DNA of 64,000 bases from Streptomyces melanogenes. Its GTDB lineage: Bacteria > Actinomycetota > Actinomycetes > Streptomycetales > Streptomycetaceae. Positions 1-8,340 of this stretch are shown here, in pieces; position 1 is the stretch's first letter, and every line of letters begins with the position of its first letter. The notes under the pieces were generated by a model, which had not been told where the DNA came from, made no database searches, and was given only the letters and a program-made list of their open reading frames with translations. Both the position numbers and the translations under genes were made by a program. The stretch lies in contig NZ_BMTS01000009.1 in assembly GCF_014649795.1 (NCBI RefSeq), positions 57,080 to 121,079 on the forward strand, read 5' to 3'.

Positions 1-517
1 AGCCGTGATCGTAGTGATGGCAGGGCGACGGACAGTCGGCCCAGCCGACCAGCGCCTGCGGGTCCACCCGGATCGGCGGCTCCATGAACACCACCGGTCC
101 ATTGGACGCCGCCACGAACTTCCCGGTTCCGATCAGCGTCAGGAAACCCGGCACGATCGACTGCTTGAGCGCCAGCGTCGGCTGGTAGGCGAGCAGGTTC
201 CCGGCCCGGATGGTGAGGTTGCCGTCCTCCAGGTCGTAGCTGTTGACATCGAACGCCCGGTCCGCGAGCAGCATCTTGCCGGAGCCGTCCGCGACCACCC
301 AGTCGCTCGCGTGCAGCGGCGAGTGGAAGCTGGTGCGCAGCAGCCGGTCGAGGCGGCCGTGGCCGATGCCGTTGAACTCGATGCGCCCGTAGTAGGCGAT
401 CATCTTGCCCTTCTGCAGGAACCACTGGCTCGACTTGAGCTCCACGCAGAAGGTGTACTTGTTGACGTTGTCGTCCGCGGGCAAGGAGTGCGGGTCGAAG
501 ATCACCGGGCCGGTCAC
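1..517 (-). CDS. AIM24 family protein (3' part outside window)
   Basis: This is the third of three consecutive minus-strand genes of the AIM24 family (Pfam Mito_biogen, formerly DUF124). It starts with a GTG that overlaps the stop of the preceding gene as GTGA, and the reading frame stays open for about 172 codons to the window edge, so the C-terminus is not visible. The visible part carries family-like stretches such as VNKYTFCVELKSSQWFLQKG, a glycine-rich strand and a V(D)PQALVGW segment that matches the VDPQAYVAH segment of its neighbour. It has no signal peptide or membrane segment, so a cytoplasmic location is inferred. The biochemical function of bacterial AIM24 proteins is not established. 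The family call is firm; any role is unknown. Confidence 0.85.
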   Translation of the reverse strand, partial: MTGPVIFDPHSLPADDNVNKYTFCVELKSSQWFLQKGKMIAYYGRIEFNGIGHGRLDRLLRTSFHSPLHASDWVVADGSGKMLLADRAFDVNSYDLEDGNLTIRAGNLLAYQPTLALKQSIVPGFLTLIGTGKFVAASNGPVVFMEPPIRVDPQALVGWADCPSPCHHYDHG

Positions 518-1164
518 AGCTTCTCCTCCGAGGCCTGGACGTACACCGCGCCGTTTCCGGACAGTTCGAGCTGGAAGGCCTCTCCCGAGCCCCGGCCCAC
601 CATGTCCCGCCAGCCCAGCGCCGTGGACAGCTTGTTGCGTACGTCGCCGTGGTGGGCCACGTACGCCTGCGGGTCCACGTGGACCGGGCGCTGCGGGGTG
701 ATCGGCAGCTCGATCACGCCGCCGTGCGCCATCACGGCGACCGCGCCGTGGCCCTTGAGCGTGGTGGTGAACAGGCCCTGGCCGGTCACCTGGCCCCGGA
801 CCATGCCCATGACCCCGCCCTGCGAGCCCATGAACATGGTGCCCTGCTGGAGGGTGCCGTCGAAGGCGAGGAGGCGGTCCGCCTCGACGTAGAGGGTGTC
901 CCCGGCGAGGTTGATCACCTGGATGTGGTGGCCGCCGTGGCCGAACATCACGGTGCCGCTGCCTTCGACCGTCATCAGCGGGGTCGCCTCGTTGGCCACC
1001 CGCCGGCCGATCATCGACATCAGACCGCCCTGGCCGCCCTGCATGTTGGGCGTGAAGGACACCTCGCCCTTGTACGCGAGCATCGCGCCGCGCTGGCTGA
1101 ACATCTTCTGGCCGGGGGCCACCGTGGCCTCGACCATCTTGGAGTTGATCTCGCGGAAGGGCAT
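514..1164 (-). CDS. AIM24 family protein
   Basis: This 216-residue protein is the middle member of the AIM24 triplet. It begins MPFREINSKMVEATV and shows family features: a basic N-terminal beta region (QMFSQRGAMLAYKGEV-like), a GRRVANEATPLMTVEGSG stretch, a long Gly-rich central part, and a C-terminal VDPQAYVAHHGDV motif. Its ATG overlaps the stop of the upstream gene (TGATG), and its own stop overlaps the next GTG, so the three genes are probably translationally coupled from one mRNA. It has no membrane segment and no catalytic motif that I recognise. Its function is unknown; in Actinobacteria the AIM24 family often occurs as several tandem paralogues, as here. Confidence 0.9.
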   Translation of the reverse strand: MPFREINSKMVEATVAPGQKMFSQRGAMLAYKGEVSFTPNMQGGQGGLMSMIGRRVANEATPLMTVEGSGTVMFGHGGHHIQVINLAGDTLYVEADRLLAFDGTLQQGTMFMGSQGGVMGMVRGQVTGQGLFTTTLKGHGAVAVMAHGGVIELPITPQRPVHVDPQAYVAHHGDVRNKLSTALGWRDMVGRGSGEAFQLELSGNGAVYVQASEEKL

Positions 1165-1802
1165 CAGACGTCCCCGCCGATCGTGTTGCGCTCGCTGGGC
1201 TGCACGTACACCAGTCCCTCGCCCTCGAAGCGGATCTGGAACGCCTCGCCCGAGCCCTCGCCGAGCAGGGTGCGGAAGGTCACCCCGGACTGGAAGTGCT
1301 GCTGGAGGTTGCCCTGGTGGGCGATGTACGCGCCGGGGTCGACCGCCAGCGGGTACTGCGCGGAGACCCGCAGCACCACCGCGGGGCCGTCGGAGACGAT
1401 CGCCGCCTGGCCGTGGCCCTCGACCGTGGTCGTGAACAGGCCGTTGCCCTGGGTCGCCCCGCGCAGCCCGGTGAAGGTGGTGCCGGTGCGCAGCCCCGCG
1501 TCGGTGGCGAGCAGATTGCTCGCCTCGACCCAGAGCTTGTCGCCCTGGAGGGAGACCAGGTTGATCTCGGAGGCCCGGTCCGCGAAGTAGCAGGTGCCGT
1601 TGCCCTTCACCTCCATCACGGTCATGGATTCGCCGGTCAGACGGCGGGTCACCATGCCGCGGATGCCCTCACCGCCGCCGGACATCTTCTTGAAGGCCAT
1701 CTGGCCGTCGTAGGCGACCATCGAGCCGTTCTTCGCCTTGACGGCGTCCCCGGTCATGTCGACGGCCAGCACTTTGCTGCCTTGGAGTCGGAACGTTGCC
1801 AC
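1164..1802 (-). CDS. AIM24 family protein
   Basis: This is the first gene of the AIM24 operon, 212 residues from a GTG start (MATFRLQGSKVLAVDMTG). It is clearly paralogous to the next gene: MVAYDGQMAFKKMSGGGEG, MVTRRLTGESMTVMEVKG and VDPGAYIAHQGNL correspond to segments of its neighbour. It appears cytoplasmic, with no signal or transmembrane segment. The operon promoter should lie in the 167 bp between this gene and the divergent DUF3817 gene at 1970. Its molecular role is not known. The family assignment is secure from the repeated motif layout. Confidence 0.9.
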   Translation of the reverse strand: MATFRLQGSKVLAVDMTGDAVKAKNGSMVAYDGQMAFKKMSGGGEGIRGMVTRRLTGESMTVMEVKGNGTCYFADRASEINLVSLQGDKLWVEASNLLATDAGLRTGTTFTGLRGATQGNGLFTTTVEGHGQAAIVSDGPAVVLRVSAQYPLAVDPGAYIAHQGNLQQHFQSGVTFRTLLGEGSGEAFQIRFEGEGLVYVQPSERNTIGGDV

Positions 1803-1969
1803 GGGCTGACGTTAGCGGCCCGGCACCCACCCGACCAGGCCCCTCGGGAGCCGGTCCGGGCCGGTGGGGACCCCCGCCAAGATCCCGGCGCCGCCGATGT
1901 CACAATGGAGAACGTTTGTGCTTGCGTTCACAAGCAACACCCTCCGACCCTCCCACCGAAGGTGCCCCC

Positions 1970-2314
1970 GTGGACATCAAGACCGCATCCGCCCTCCACC
2001 GCCTCCGGCTGGTCTCGGCCCCGGAAGCCGTCTCTTTCCTGCTGCTGCTCGTGTGCTCGGTGCTGAAGCGGACGACCGACGTCAACGCCGTCCCGGTGAT
2101 GGGCGCGATCCACGGCATCCTCTTCATCCTGTACGTGATCTTCTGGGCCGACGCCTGGAACAAGGCGAAGTGGCCGGTGAAGACCGCCGCCCTGTACTTC
2201 GTCCTGTCCGTGCTGCCGTTCGGCGGCTTCGTGGCCGAGCGCAAGCTCAAGCGCCAGGCCGAGGACGCCCTGATCGCCGCCCGCGCCCGCAAGGAAGGCG
2301 TGGTCGGAGCGTGA
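1970..2314 (+). CDS. DUF3817 integral membrane protein
   Basis: This is a 114-residue membrane protein of the DUF3817 family, with a GTG start giving MDIKTASALHRLRLVSAPEAV. It has three predicted membrane helices (around SFLLLLVCSVL, IHGILFILYVIFWADAW and AALYFVLSVLPFGGFVAE). The family signature is visible as an ...HG-(10)-D(A)-(3)-KAKWPV block and a FVAERK end. A second member lies at 8341. Its stop overlaps the start of the downstream thiamine-binding protein gene (GTGA), so the two are co-translated. Longer in-frame extensions upstream are unlikely because they run through the intergenic promoter region. No function is assigned to the family. Confidence 0.88.
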   Translation: MDIKTASALHRLRLVSAPEAVSFLLLLVCSVLKRTTDVNAVPVMGAIHGILFILYVIFWADAWNKAKWPVKTAALYFVLSVLPFGGFVAERKLKRQAEDALIAARARKEGVVGA

Positions 2315-2604
2315 TCGTCGCCTTCTCGGTCACCCCGCTGGGCGTCGGCGAGGACGTGGGGGAGTACGTCGCCGACGCCGTCCGCGTCGTCCGCGAGTCG
2401 GGGCTCCCCAACCGGACCGACGCCATGTTCACCTCGATCGAGGGCGAGTGGGACGAGGTCATGGACGTCGTCAAGCGGGCCGTCGCCGCCGTCGAGGCCC
2501 GCGCCCCGCGCGTCTCGCTGGTCCTGAAGGCGGACGTCCGCCCCGGCGTCACCGACGGGCTGACCTCGAAGGTGGAGACGGTGGAGCGGCACCTGTCGGC
2601 CTGA
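2311..2604 (+). CDS. MTH1187 family thiamine-binding protein
   Basis: This 97-residue cytoplasmic protein belongs to the MTH1187/YkoF-like family (DUF77), members of which bind thiamine or HMP-like ligands. It begins MIVAFSVTPLGVGEDVGEYV and carries the family pattern of a ferredoxin-like fold, including SGLPNRTDAMFTSIEGEWDE (the ligand-loop TxxGTxxEG equivalent) and a VSLVLKADVRPG strand near the C-terminus. The GTG start overlaps the DUF3817 stop, so coupled translation is likely. A GC-rich hairpin follows about 16 nt after the stop. The family is well recognised; the specific ligand in this organism is inferred. Confidence 0.88.
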   Translation: MIVAFSVTPLGVGEDVGEYVADAVRVVRESGLPNRTDAMFTSIEGEWDEVMDVVKRAVAAVEARAPRVSLVLKADVRPGVTDGLTSKVETVERHLSA

Positions 2605-2620
2605 GCCCCGACCACCGCCC

Positions 2621-2655
2621 GAGCCCCCGGCCGCCCCGCGCGGCGGCGGGGGCTC
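2621..2655 (+). terminator. Intrinsic terminator-like hairpin
   Basis: GAGCCCCCGG-CCGCC pairs with GGCGGCGGGGGCTC with one bulged G, giving about 14 base pairs around a CCGCG-type loop, followed by TTCC. It lies 16 nt after the stop of the thiamine-binding protein and before cslA, so it probably ends the DUF3817 operon. Confidence 0.65.
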
Positions 2656-2782
2656 TTCCATGTCGTGGTGCCCGGCAAACCGCTCGTACGGGAACCGCTC
2701 ACTCGGAGTACTCCAGTCGACACGCCGAAGAATCTCCACTTTTGTGGTGATATCTACCTGGCTCGATCAGCTGGAGGGCACA

Positions 2783-4570
2783 GTGCGGTCGGAGAGTCCG
2801 TCGGAGCAGTACGACTACGAGACCCACAGCCGGCTCGCCGGACCGCTCACGGAACCGGACAGGGCGGCCTACCGGGTGCGGTACCGAAGTCTCCTCTCCA
2901 GCGAACCCCGCCGAATACGCGCCGTGCTCCTGATGACGCTGGCGCCCGTGCTCACCGCGGTCCTCCTCGTCTACCTCGTCTGGCCCACCCACTGGGTGGA
3001 GCGCGAGGGCGGCGACGAGTGGCTGGTCGGCCTGGACATCGCGATGCTCGTCGCGATCGGCCTGATCGAGCTCTTCATGGTCGTCAACGTGGTCTCCATC
3101 GCCCACGCCACGATGGTCGCCCGGGACCCCATACCCGTGTACCCGGAGCCCGGCACCCGGGTCGCCTTCCTCACCACCTGGGTCCCCGGCAAGGAGCCCA
3201 TGGCCATGGTCCGAGCCACCCTGGAGGGCGCGGTCCGCCTGCACCACCCCGGCCCCCTCGACGTCTGGCTCCTGGACGAGGGCGACGACGAACGGGCCAA
3301 GGCGCTCTGCGAGGAGCTGGGGGTGCGCCACTTCACCCGCAAGGGCGTCCCCGAGTGGAACCGCAAGAAGGGCCCGCACAAGGCCCGTACCAAACACGGC
3401 AACTACAACGCCTGGCTCGCCATGCACGGCGCCGGCTACGACTTCTTCGCCTCCGTCGACACCGACCACGTGCCGCTCCCCAACTTCCTGGAGCGGATGA
3501 TGGGCTACTTCCGCGACCCCGACGTCGCGTTCGTGGTCGGCCCGCAGGTCTACGGGAACTACGACTCGCCCGTCACCAAGGCCGCCGAGTCCCAGCAGTT
3601 CCTCTTCCACGCGCTGATCCAGCGGGCCGGCAACCGCTACCGCGCCCCGATGTTCGTCGGCACCAACAACATCGTCCGGATCACCGCACTGCGCCAGGTC
3701 GGCGGGCTCTACGACTCGATCACCGAGGACATGGCCACCGGCTTCGAGCTGCACCGCCGCAAGAACCCGCGGACCGGCCACTTCTGGCGGTCGGTCTACA
3801 CCCCGGACGTGCTGGCCGTCGGCGAGGGCCCGGAGTCCTGGACCGACTTCTTCACCCAGCAGACGCGCTGGTCGCGCGGTACGTACGAAACGCTGCTCAA
3901 GCAGTACTGGAAGGCGCTGTTCCGGGTCCCGCCCGGGCGGCTCCTCTCGTACACCCTCATGCTCGTCTACTACCCGATGACCGCCGTCAACTGGCTGCTC
4001 GGCATCGTCAGCTGCGTCCTGTTCCTCTGGTTCGGCGCCTCCGGCACCCAGGTCTCCGCCTCCGTCTGGCTGATGCTCTACAGCGACGCCGCCGCCCTCC
4101 AGATCGGGCTCTACCTCTGGAACCGCCGCCACAACGTCTCGCCCCACGAACCCGAGGGCTCCGGCGGCCTCGCCGGAATGGGGATGTCCGCGCTCTCCGC
4201 GCCCATCTACCTCAAGTCGCTCGCCTCGGCGGTGCTGCGCACCCGCGGCCGGTTCGTCGTCACCCCCAAGGGCGGCGAGGCCAGCCCCGACCGGCTGTGG
4301 ACCTTCCGCATCCACCTCTTCTGGGCCGCCGTGCTCGTCGCGTCCCTCGCCGCCTCGGTCCACTACGGCCACACCCACGTGGCGATGCGCACCTGGGCGG
4401 TCCTCGCCCTCGCCATCGCGCTCGCCCCCGTCGCCGTCTGGTCCTGGACCGCCCGGCGCGAGCGCGCGGCCGCCCGGCGGCGGGCCCTGGCCCCCGCCGC
4501 CGAGGCCGAGGGGGCGGAGGCCGCCCTGGCCACCACCACACCGGCTGCCACGACGACCGGAGGGAACTGA
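2783..4570 (+). CDS. cslA: Cellulose synthase-like glycosyltransferase CslA
   Basis: This is a processive family-2 glycosyltransferase that polymerises a beta-linked glycan across the membrane. In Streptomyces, CslA works with GlxA at hyphal tips. I chose the GTG at 2783 because GGAGGG lies 5 nt upstream, giving 595 residues; in-frame starts further upstream exist. Two N-terminal membrane helices (about residues 47-69 and 83-110) precede the cytoplasmic GT domain with DEGDDE, the substrate-binding DTD (about 226), TED (about 315) and QQTRW (about 359), the classic D,D,D,QxxRW set. Several C-terminal helices form the export channel. glxA follows after 3 nt, so the two form an operon. The product is debated (a cellulose-like or a GlcNAc-containing polymer); the family is certain. 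Confidence 0.93.
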   Translation: MRSESPSEQYDYETHSRLAGPLTEPDRAAYRVRYRSLLSSEPRRIRAVLLMTLAPVLTAVLLVYLVWPTHWVEREGGDEWLVGLDIAMLVAIGLIELFMVVNVVSIAHATMVARDPIPVYPEPGTRVAFLTTWVPGKEPMAMVRATLEGAVRLHHPGPLDVWLLDEGDDERAKALCEELGVRHFTRKGVPEWNRKKGPHKARTKHGNYNAWLAMHGAGYDFFASVDTDHVPLPNFLERMMGYFRDPDVAFVVGPQVYGNYDSPVTKAAESQQFLFHALIQRAGNRYRAPMFVGTNNIVRITALRQVGGLYDSITEDMATGFELHRRKNPRTGHFWRSVYTPDVLAVGEGPESWTDFFTQQTRWSRGTYETLLKQYWKALFRVPPGRLLSYTLMLVYYPMTAVNWLLGIVSCVLFLWFGASGTQVSASVWLMLYSDAAALQIGLYLWNRRHNVSPHEPEGSGGLAGMGMSALSAPIYLKSLASAVLRTRGRFVVTPKGGEASPDRLWTFRIHLFWAAVLVASLAASVHYGHTHVAMRTWAVLALAIALAPVAVWSWTARRERAAARRRALAPAAEAEGAEAALATTTPAATTTGGN

Positions 4571-4573
4571 CCC

Positions 4574-6529
4574 ATGGCCTACCGGCCCTCCAAGAGCACC
4601 AAGAAGACGCTCCTCGGCGGCGGCGCGGTCCTGCTGCTCGCCGGGCTCAACGCCCCGGCCGCGCTCTCCTTCGCCGAGGAGCAGTACCACGCGTACCAGA
4701 TCCGCCGGCCCGAATACATGCGCAAGTACGGCGCCTGGGACACCGTCGACATCCCCGCCAAGTACCGTACGAACGCGATCCACGCGGCCCTGCTGCACAC
4801 CGGCAAGGTCCTGATCATCGCCGGGTCCGGCAACAAGCAGGAGAAGTTCGACGCGGGCTCCTTCGACACCGTGCTGTGGAACCCGAAGGACAACACCTTC
4901 AAGAAGATCCCCACCCCCGAGGACTTCTTCTGCTCCGGCCACGCCCAGCTCCCCGACGGCCGCCTCCTGGTGGCCGGCGGCACCGCCCGCTACGAGGTCC
5001 TGGACGCCCAGGTCAAGCGGGCCGGCGGCGGGATGCGGGTCAAGAACGAGAACCCGGACAAGCCCGTCACCATCAAGAAGGGCACCAAGTTCCGCTCCCC
5101 GTCCGGCGTCGAGTACGTCTCCAAGTTCGACGTCACCGTCCCCCGGGCCAAGCGCGAGTTCGTGGTCAGCTACTACGCGACCGGCCAGATGAAGCCGTGG
5201 AAGACCAAGGTCACCGCCGCCGAGGCCCGGGTCTTCGTGGAAGCCACCGCCGAGGGCCCGAAGGCCGTGGCCACCGACCAGGCCCAGTACGAGATCGAGG
5301 GCCTCAAGGGCGAGGACGCCGACAACACGTACGGCCTCGCCGAGAAGATCACCATGGACAAGCAGGACTTCCAGGGCATCCGGGCGGCCTACGAGTTCGA
5401 CCCCAAGGCGGAGAAGTACATCCCCGTCGCCCCCATGCGGGAGGCCCGCTGGTACCCGACGCTCACTACCCTCCAGGACGGCAGGGTCCTCGCCGTCTCC
5501 GGGCTCGACGACGTGGGCGTGATCCTCGCGGGCGACAACGAGATCTACGACCCCAAGACCAAGAAGTGGGGCAAGGGGCCCTTCCGGTACTTCCCCACGT
5601 ACCCCTCGCTCTTCCTCACCAAGAGCGGCAAGCTCTTCTACTCCGGCGCCAACGCGGGCTACGGGCCCGCCGACAAGGGCCGCGAGCCCGGGCTCTGGGA
5701 CATCTCCACCAACACCTTCACCAAGGTCGACGGCCTCGGCGACGGCGACCAGCTGGAGACCGCCAGCTCACTGCTGCTCCCGCCGGCCCAGGACCAGCGG
5801 TTCATGCTGCTCGGCGGCGGCGGGGTCGGCGAGTCCAAGAAGTCCACGCCCCGCACCGCCCTGATCGACCTCAAGCAGGACAGCCCCGCCTTCAAGACCG
5901 GGCCCGCGCTCCCGCAGGGCACCCGCTACCTCAACAGCGTGATCCTGCCCGACGACTCCGTCTTCACCAGCGGCGGCTCCGAGGACTACCGGGGTCGCGG
6001 CGCCAGCAACATCCTCAAGGCCCAGTTCTACGACCCCGCCGCCAACGTCTTCCGCGAGGCCGCCGACCCCACGGTCGGGCGCAACTACCACTCCGAGGCG
6101 CTGCTGCTGCCCGACGGCCGGGTCGCCACCTTCGGCTCCGACTCGCTCTTCGGCGACAAGGACAACACCAAGCTCGGCAAGTTCGAGCAGCGCATGGAGA
6201 TCTACACCCCGCCCTACCTCTACCGCGACAAGGACCAGCGCCCCGCCCTCGGCGACGGCCCGCAGGCGGTCGGCCAGGACCGCCGGGCCACCTTCCCCAC
6301 CGCGCACCCCGAGCGGATCGCCAAGGCCCGGCTGATGCGGCCCAGCGCCGTCACCCACACCACGGACGTCGAGCAGCGCTCGATCGACGTGCGCCTGACC
6401 AAGGACAAGAAGACGGTGACGGTCGAGGTCCCGCGCGACAAGGCGCTGGTCCCGCCCGGCTGGTACATGCTCTTCGTCACGGACGCCCAGGGCACGCCGT
6501 CCGAGGCGAAGTGGCTGCTGATCGACTGA
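4574..6529 (+). CDS. glxA: Radical copper oxidase GlxA (galactose oxidase-like)
   Basis: GlxA is a membrane-anchored, extracellular mononuclear copper-radical oxidase that oxidises a terminal hydroxyl or aldehyde of the glycan made by CslA. This 651-residue protein has an N-terminal signal-anchor helix (about 12-33), a kelch-type beta-propeller and a C-terminal galactose-oxidase E-set domain (DUF1929). The active site can be read by alignment to galactose oxidase: Cys120 in FFCSGH crosslinks to Tyr294, preceded by the stacking Trp293 (ARWYPT); Tyr505-His506 (NYHSE) and His595 (SAVTHTTD) complete the copper ligands. All key residues are present, so it should be active. It lies 3 nt after cslA, as in the known cslA-glxA operon. 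Confidence 0.95.
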   Translation: MAYRPSKSTKKTLLGGGAVLLLAGLNAPAALSFAEEQYHAYQIRRPEYMRKYGAWDTVDIPAKYRTNAIHAALLHTGKVLIIAGSGNKQEKFDAGSFDTVLWNPKDNTFKKIPTPEDFFCSGHAQLPDGRLLVAGGTARYEVLDAQVKRAGGGMRVKNENPDKPVTIKKGTKFRSPSGVEYVSKFDVTVPRAKREFVVSYYATGQMKPWKTKVTAAEARVFVEATAEGPKAVATDQAQYEIEGLKGEDADNTYGLAEKITMDKQDFQGIRAAYEFDPKAEKYIPVAPMREARWYPTLTTLQDGRVLAVSGLDDVGVILAGDNEIYDPKTKKWGKGPFRYFPTYPSLFLTKSGKLFYSGANAGYGPADKGREPGLWDISTNTFTKVDGLGDGDQLETASSLLLPPAQDQRFMLLGGGGVGESKKSTPRTALIDLKQDSPAFKTGPALPQGTRYLNSVILPDDSVFTSGGSEDYRGRGASNILKAQFYDPAANVFREAADPTVGRNYHSEALLLPDGRVATFGSDSLFGDKDNTKLGKFEQRMEIYTPPYLYRDKDQRPALGDGPQAVGQDRRATFPTAHPERIAKARLMRPSAVTHTTDVEQRSIDVRLTKDKKTVTVEVPRDKALVPPGWYMLFVTDAQGTPSEAKWLLID

Positions 6530-6551
6530 CCGCCCGGCCCGCCGAGGCCGA

Positions 6552-7580
6552 TCAGGCGGTCGAGCGGCGGGCCAGGCCGAGCGCGTACTCCGGCCACCAG
6601 GCGCCCGCCGCCGGCCCGCCCCGGCAGGTCCCGTCCGAGTCGCCGGGCCGCTTGATCCACAGGTAGGCGTCGAGCAGCGGGTCCCCGGTGCTGGCGGTCG
6701 GGGCCGTGCCGAGCGCCCGGCCGGGCGGGTTGCACCAGGCCTGGCCGGGGTCGTCGAGCAGCGGCCCGGCCCCGTTGCGGCTGGTGTCGATCACGAAGTG
6801 CTTGCCGCCGAGCCCCTGCGAGACCTTGGCGCCGTACGCCCGTACGGCCTCGTCGGTCTGGAAGTTGGAGACGTTCAGCGCGAACCCGTCGGCGCGGGCC
6901 ACCCCGGCGCGGGTCAGCGGGGCCACCAGCTTGGCCGGGTCGGGGATCCACGCCGGGTTGCCCGCGTCCAGGTAGACCTTGGTGTTCGGCAGCTTCTTGA
7001 AGTGGTCCACCGCCTCGTTGAGCAGCTGGTAGCGCTCGTCCCAGTGCTCGGGGGTGGTGCAGCCGTCGACCATGTGGGCCACCGCGTCCGGCTCCAGGAC
7101 CACGATCGCCTTGGCGTCCCCGATCGCCTCGGCGAACATGCCGAACCAGGTGCGGTACGCGGTCGTGTCCGCGGCCCCGCCCGCCGACAGCCCGCCGCAG
7201 TCGCGGTGCGGGATGTTGTACGCCACCAGCAGGATCGTGCGCTGGTCCTTGGCCGCGCCCGCCACCGCCCGGCGGATCCCCGGCCCCGGGTTGTCCCACG
7301 CCGGCCAGTCCGCCATCGGCCGGTCCGCGATCCGCCGCAGCGCCTCGGCGTCGGCGGTACGCCCCTGCGCCTCCCAGATCTTGATCTGCTTGGCCGCGTT
7401 GCTGTCCGGGTCGACCCAGAAGGGCCCGCCGGGCGCCGGTTCGGCGCCCTCGCCCGTGGAGTGGCGCTGGGCGGAGGTGGTGCCCGGATCCGGGTCGGGG
7501 GAGCCGGAGCAGCCGACCGCCAGGGTGAGCAGGGCGGCGGCGAGGAGGGTGCGGCGCCGGGCGTTTCTGTGCCGGGACAT
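6552..7580 (-). CDS. Glycoside hydrolase family 6 lipoprotein (CslZ-like endoglucanase)
   Basis: This 342-residue secreted glucanase converges on glxA. The N-terminus (MSRHRNARRRTLLAAALLTL, then AVGC) is a lipoprotein-type signal with Cys24 as the probable lipidation site; the lipobox is slightly atypical (A-V-G-C). The GH6 catalytic domain shows YNIPHRDCGG (Asp127), the acid-residue motif LEPDA (Asp165), LDAGNPAW, IDTSRNG and WCNPPGRALG. It probably hydrolyses or edits the beta-glucan made by CslA; the homologue next to cslA-glxA in S. coelicolor is called CslZ. Longer upstream starts were rejected because the ATG at 7580 is followed directly by the signal peptide. The promoter lies in the 135 bp shared with the divergent marR gene. 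Confidence 0.92.
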   Translation of the reverse strand: MSRHRNARRRTLLAAALLTLAVGCSGSPDPDPGTTSAQRHSTGEGAEPAPGGPFWVDPDSNAAKQIKIWEAQGRTADAEALRRIADRPMADWPAWDNPGPGIRRAVAGAAKDQRTILLVAYNIPHRDCGGLSAGGAADTTAYRTWFGMFAEAIGDAKAIVVLEPDAVAHMVDGCTTPEHWDERYQLLNEAVDHFKKLPNTKVYLDAGNPAWIPDPAKLVAPLTRAGVARADGFALNVSNFQTDEAVRAYGAKVSQGLGGKHFVIDTSRNGAGPLLDDPGQAWCNPPGRALGTAPTASTGDPLLDAYLWIKRPGDSDGTCRGGPAAGAWWPEYALGLARRSTA

Positions 7581-7715
7581 ACGGCTCCCTGGGGTCACAG
7601 GCGTACACAGGACGCGAACAATCGTGACATATCGGTCACTCTCCGCAATGGAGCGCCACGGGCCGAAGTGTGAGACGGGGCTGACCGGCATATGACCAGT
7701 CGGTAAGGTCGGTGC

Positions 7716-8225
7716 GTGCCGAAGCCGCTCAGCCTCCCGTTCGACCCCATCGCCCGCGCCGACGAACTCTGGCAGCAGCGCTGGGGGCCGGTCCCCTCCA
7801 TGGGGGCGATCACCTCGATCATGCGCGCGCACCAGATCCTGCTCGCCGAGGTCGACGCGGTCGTCAAGCCGTACGGGCTGACCTTCGCGCGGTACGAGGC
7901 GCTGGTGCTGCTCACCTTCTCCAAGGCGGGTGAGCTGCCGATGTCCAAGATCGGCGAGCGGCTGATGGTCCACCCCACGTCGGTGACGAACACCGTGGAC
8001 CGCCTGGTGCGGTCGGGGCTCGTCGACAAGCGGCCCAACCCGAACGACGGGCGGGGCACGCTGGCGTCCATCACGGACAAGGGGCGCGAGGTCGTCGAGA
8101 ACGCGACGCGGGATCTGATGGAGATGGACTTCGGGCTGGGGGCGTACGACGCGGAGGAGTGCGGCGAGATCTTCGCGTTGTTGCGCCCGCTGCGCGTTGC
8201 CGCGAACGATTTCGAGGACGAGTAG
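7716..8225 (+). CDS. MarR family transcriptional regulator
   Basis: This is a 169-residue winged-helix DNA-binding protein of the MarR family, from a GTG start. The core runs from about residue 28 (MGAITSIMRAHQILL), through the recognition region MSKIGERLMVHPTSVTNTVDRLVRSGLVDK, to the wing PNPNDGRGTLASITDKGREV with the typical D-x-R signature. It precedes a DUF3817 gene and icmA on the same strand, an arrangement that I recall from the S. coelicolor SCO5413-5415 region, so regulation of icmA is plausible. The 22-bp palindrome at 8722 is a candidate target. Its ligand is unknown. Confidence 0.92.
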   Translation: MPKPLSLPFDPIARADELWQQRWGPVPSMGAITSIMRAHQILLAEVDAVVKPYGLTFARYEALVLLTFSKAGELPMSKIGERLMVHPTSVTNTVDRLVRSGLVDKRPNPNDGRGTLASITDKGREVVENATRDLMEMDFGLGAYDAEECGEIFALLRPLRVAANDFEDE

Positions 8226-8241
8226 AGCTCGGGCCTTGCTG

Positions 8242-8288
8242 TGATGTGCCGGGTGCGGGTTGTGGTGGGCAGTTCCCCGCGCCCCTGG
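8242..8288 (+). repeat. Dispersed extragenic repeat, copy 1
   Basis: The segment GTGCGGGTTGTGGTGGGC followed by AGTTCCCCGCGCCCCTGG is shared, with small changes, with copies at 10481-10523 and 14847-14892 and with the inverted copy at 14943-14988. It lies in the 115-bp gap between marR and the DUF3817 gene. It is a Streptomyces-type intergenic element that is probably hairpin-forming when paired; this copy stands alone. Confidence 0.6.
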
Positions 8289-8340
8289 CTGGATGGGGCC
8301 CGGCCAAGATCGTGCTGTGCGGGCCGTTAGTCTCGTAGGC

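Noticed and set aside
1910..1942. GAAC...GTTC inverted ends in the AIM24/DUF3817 gap as a LexA box
   Set aside because: Spacing between half-sites is 12 nt, not the 4 nt of the Streptomyces SOS box.
2665..6666. Long plus-strand open frame covering cslA and glxA in another frame
   Set aside because: Arg/Pro/Gly-rich composition with no domain; the cslA and glxA frames carry all catalytic motifs.
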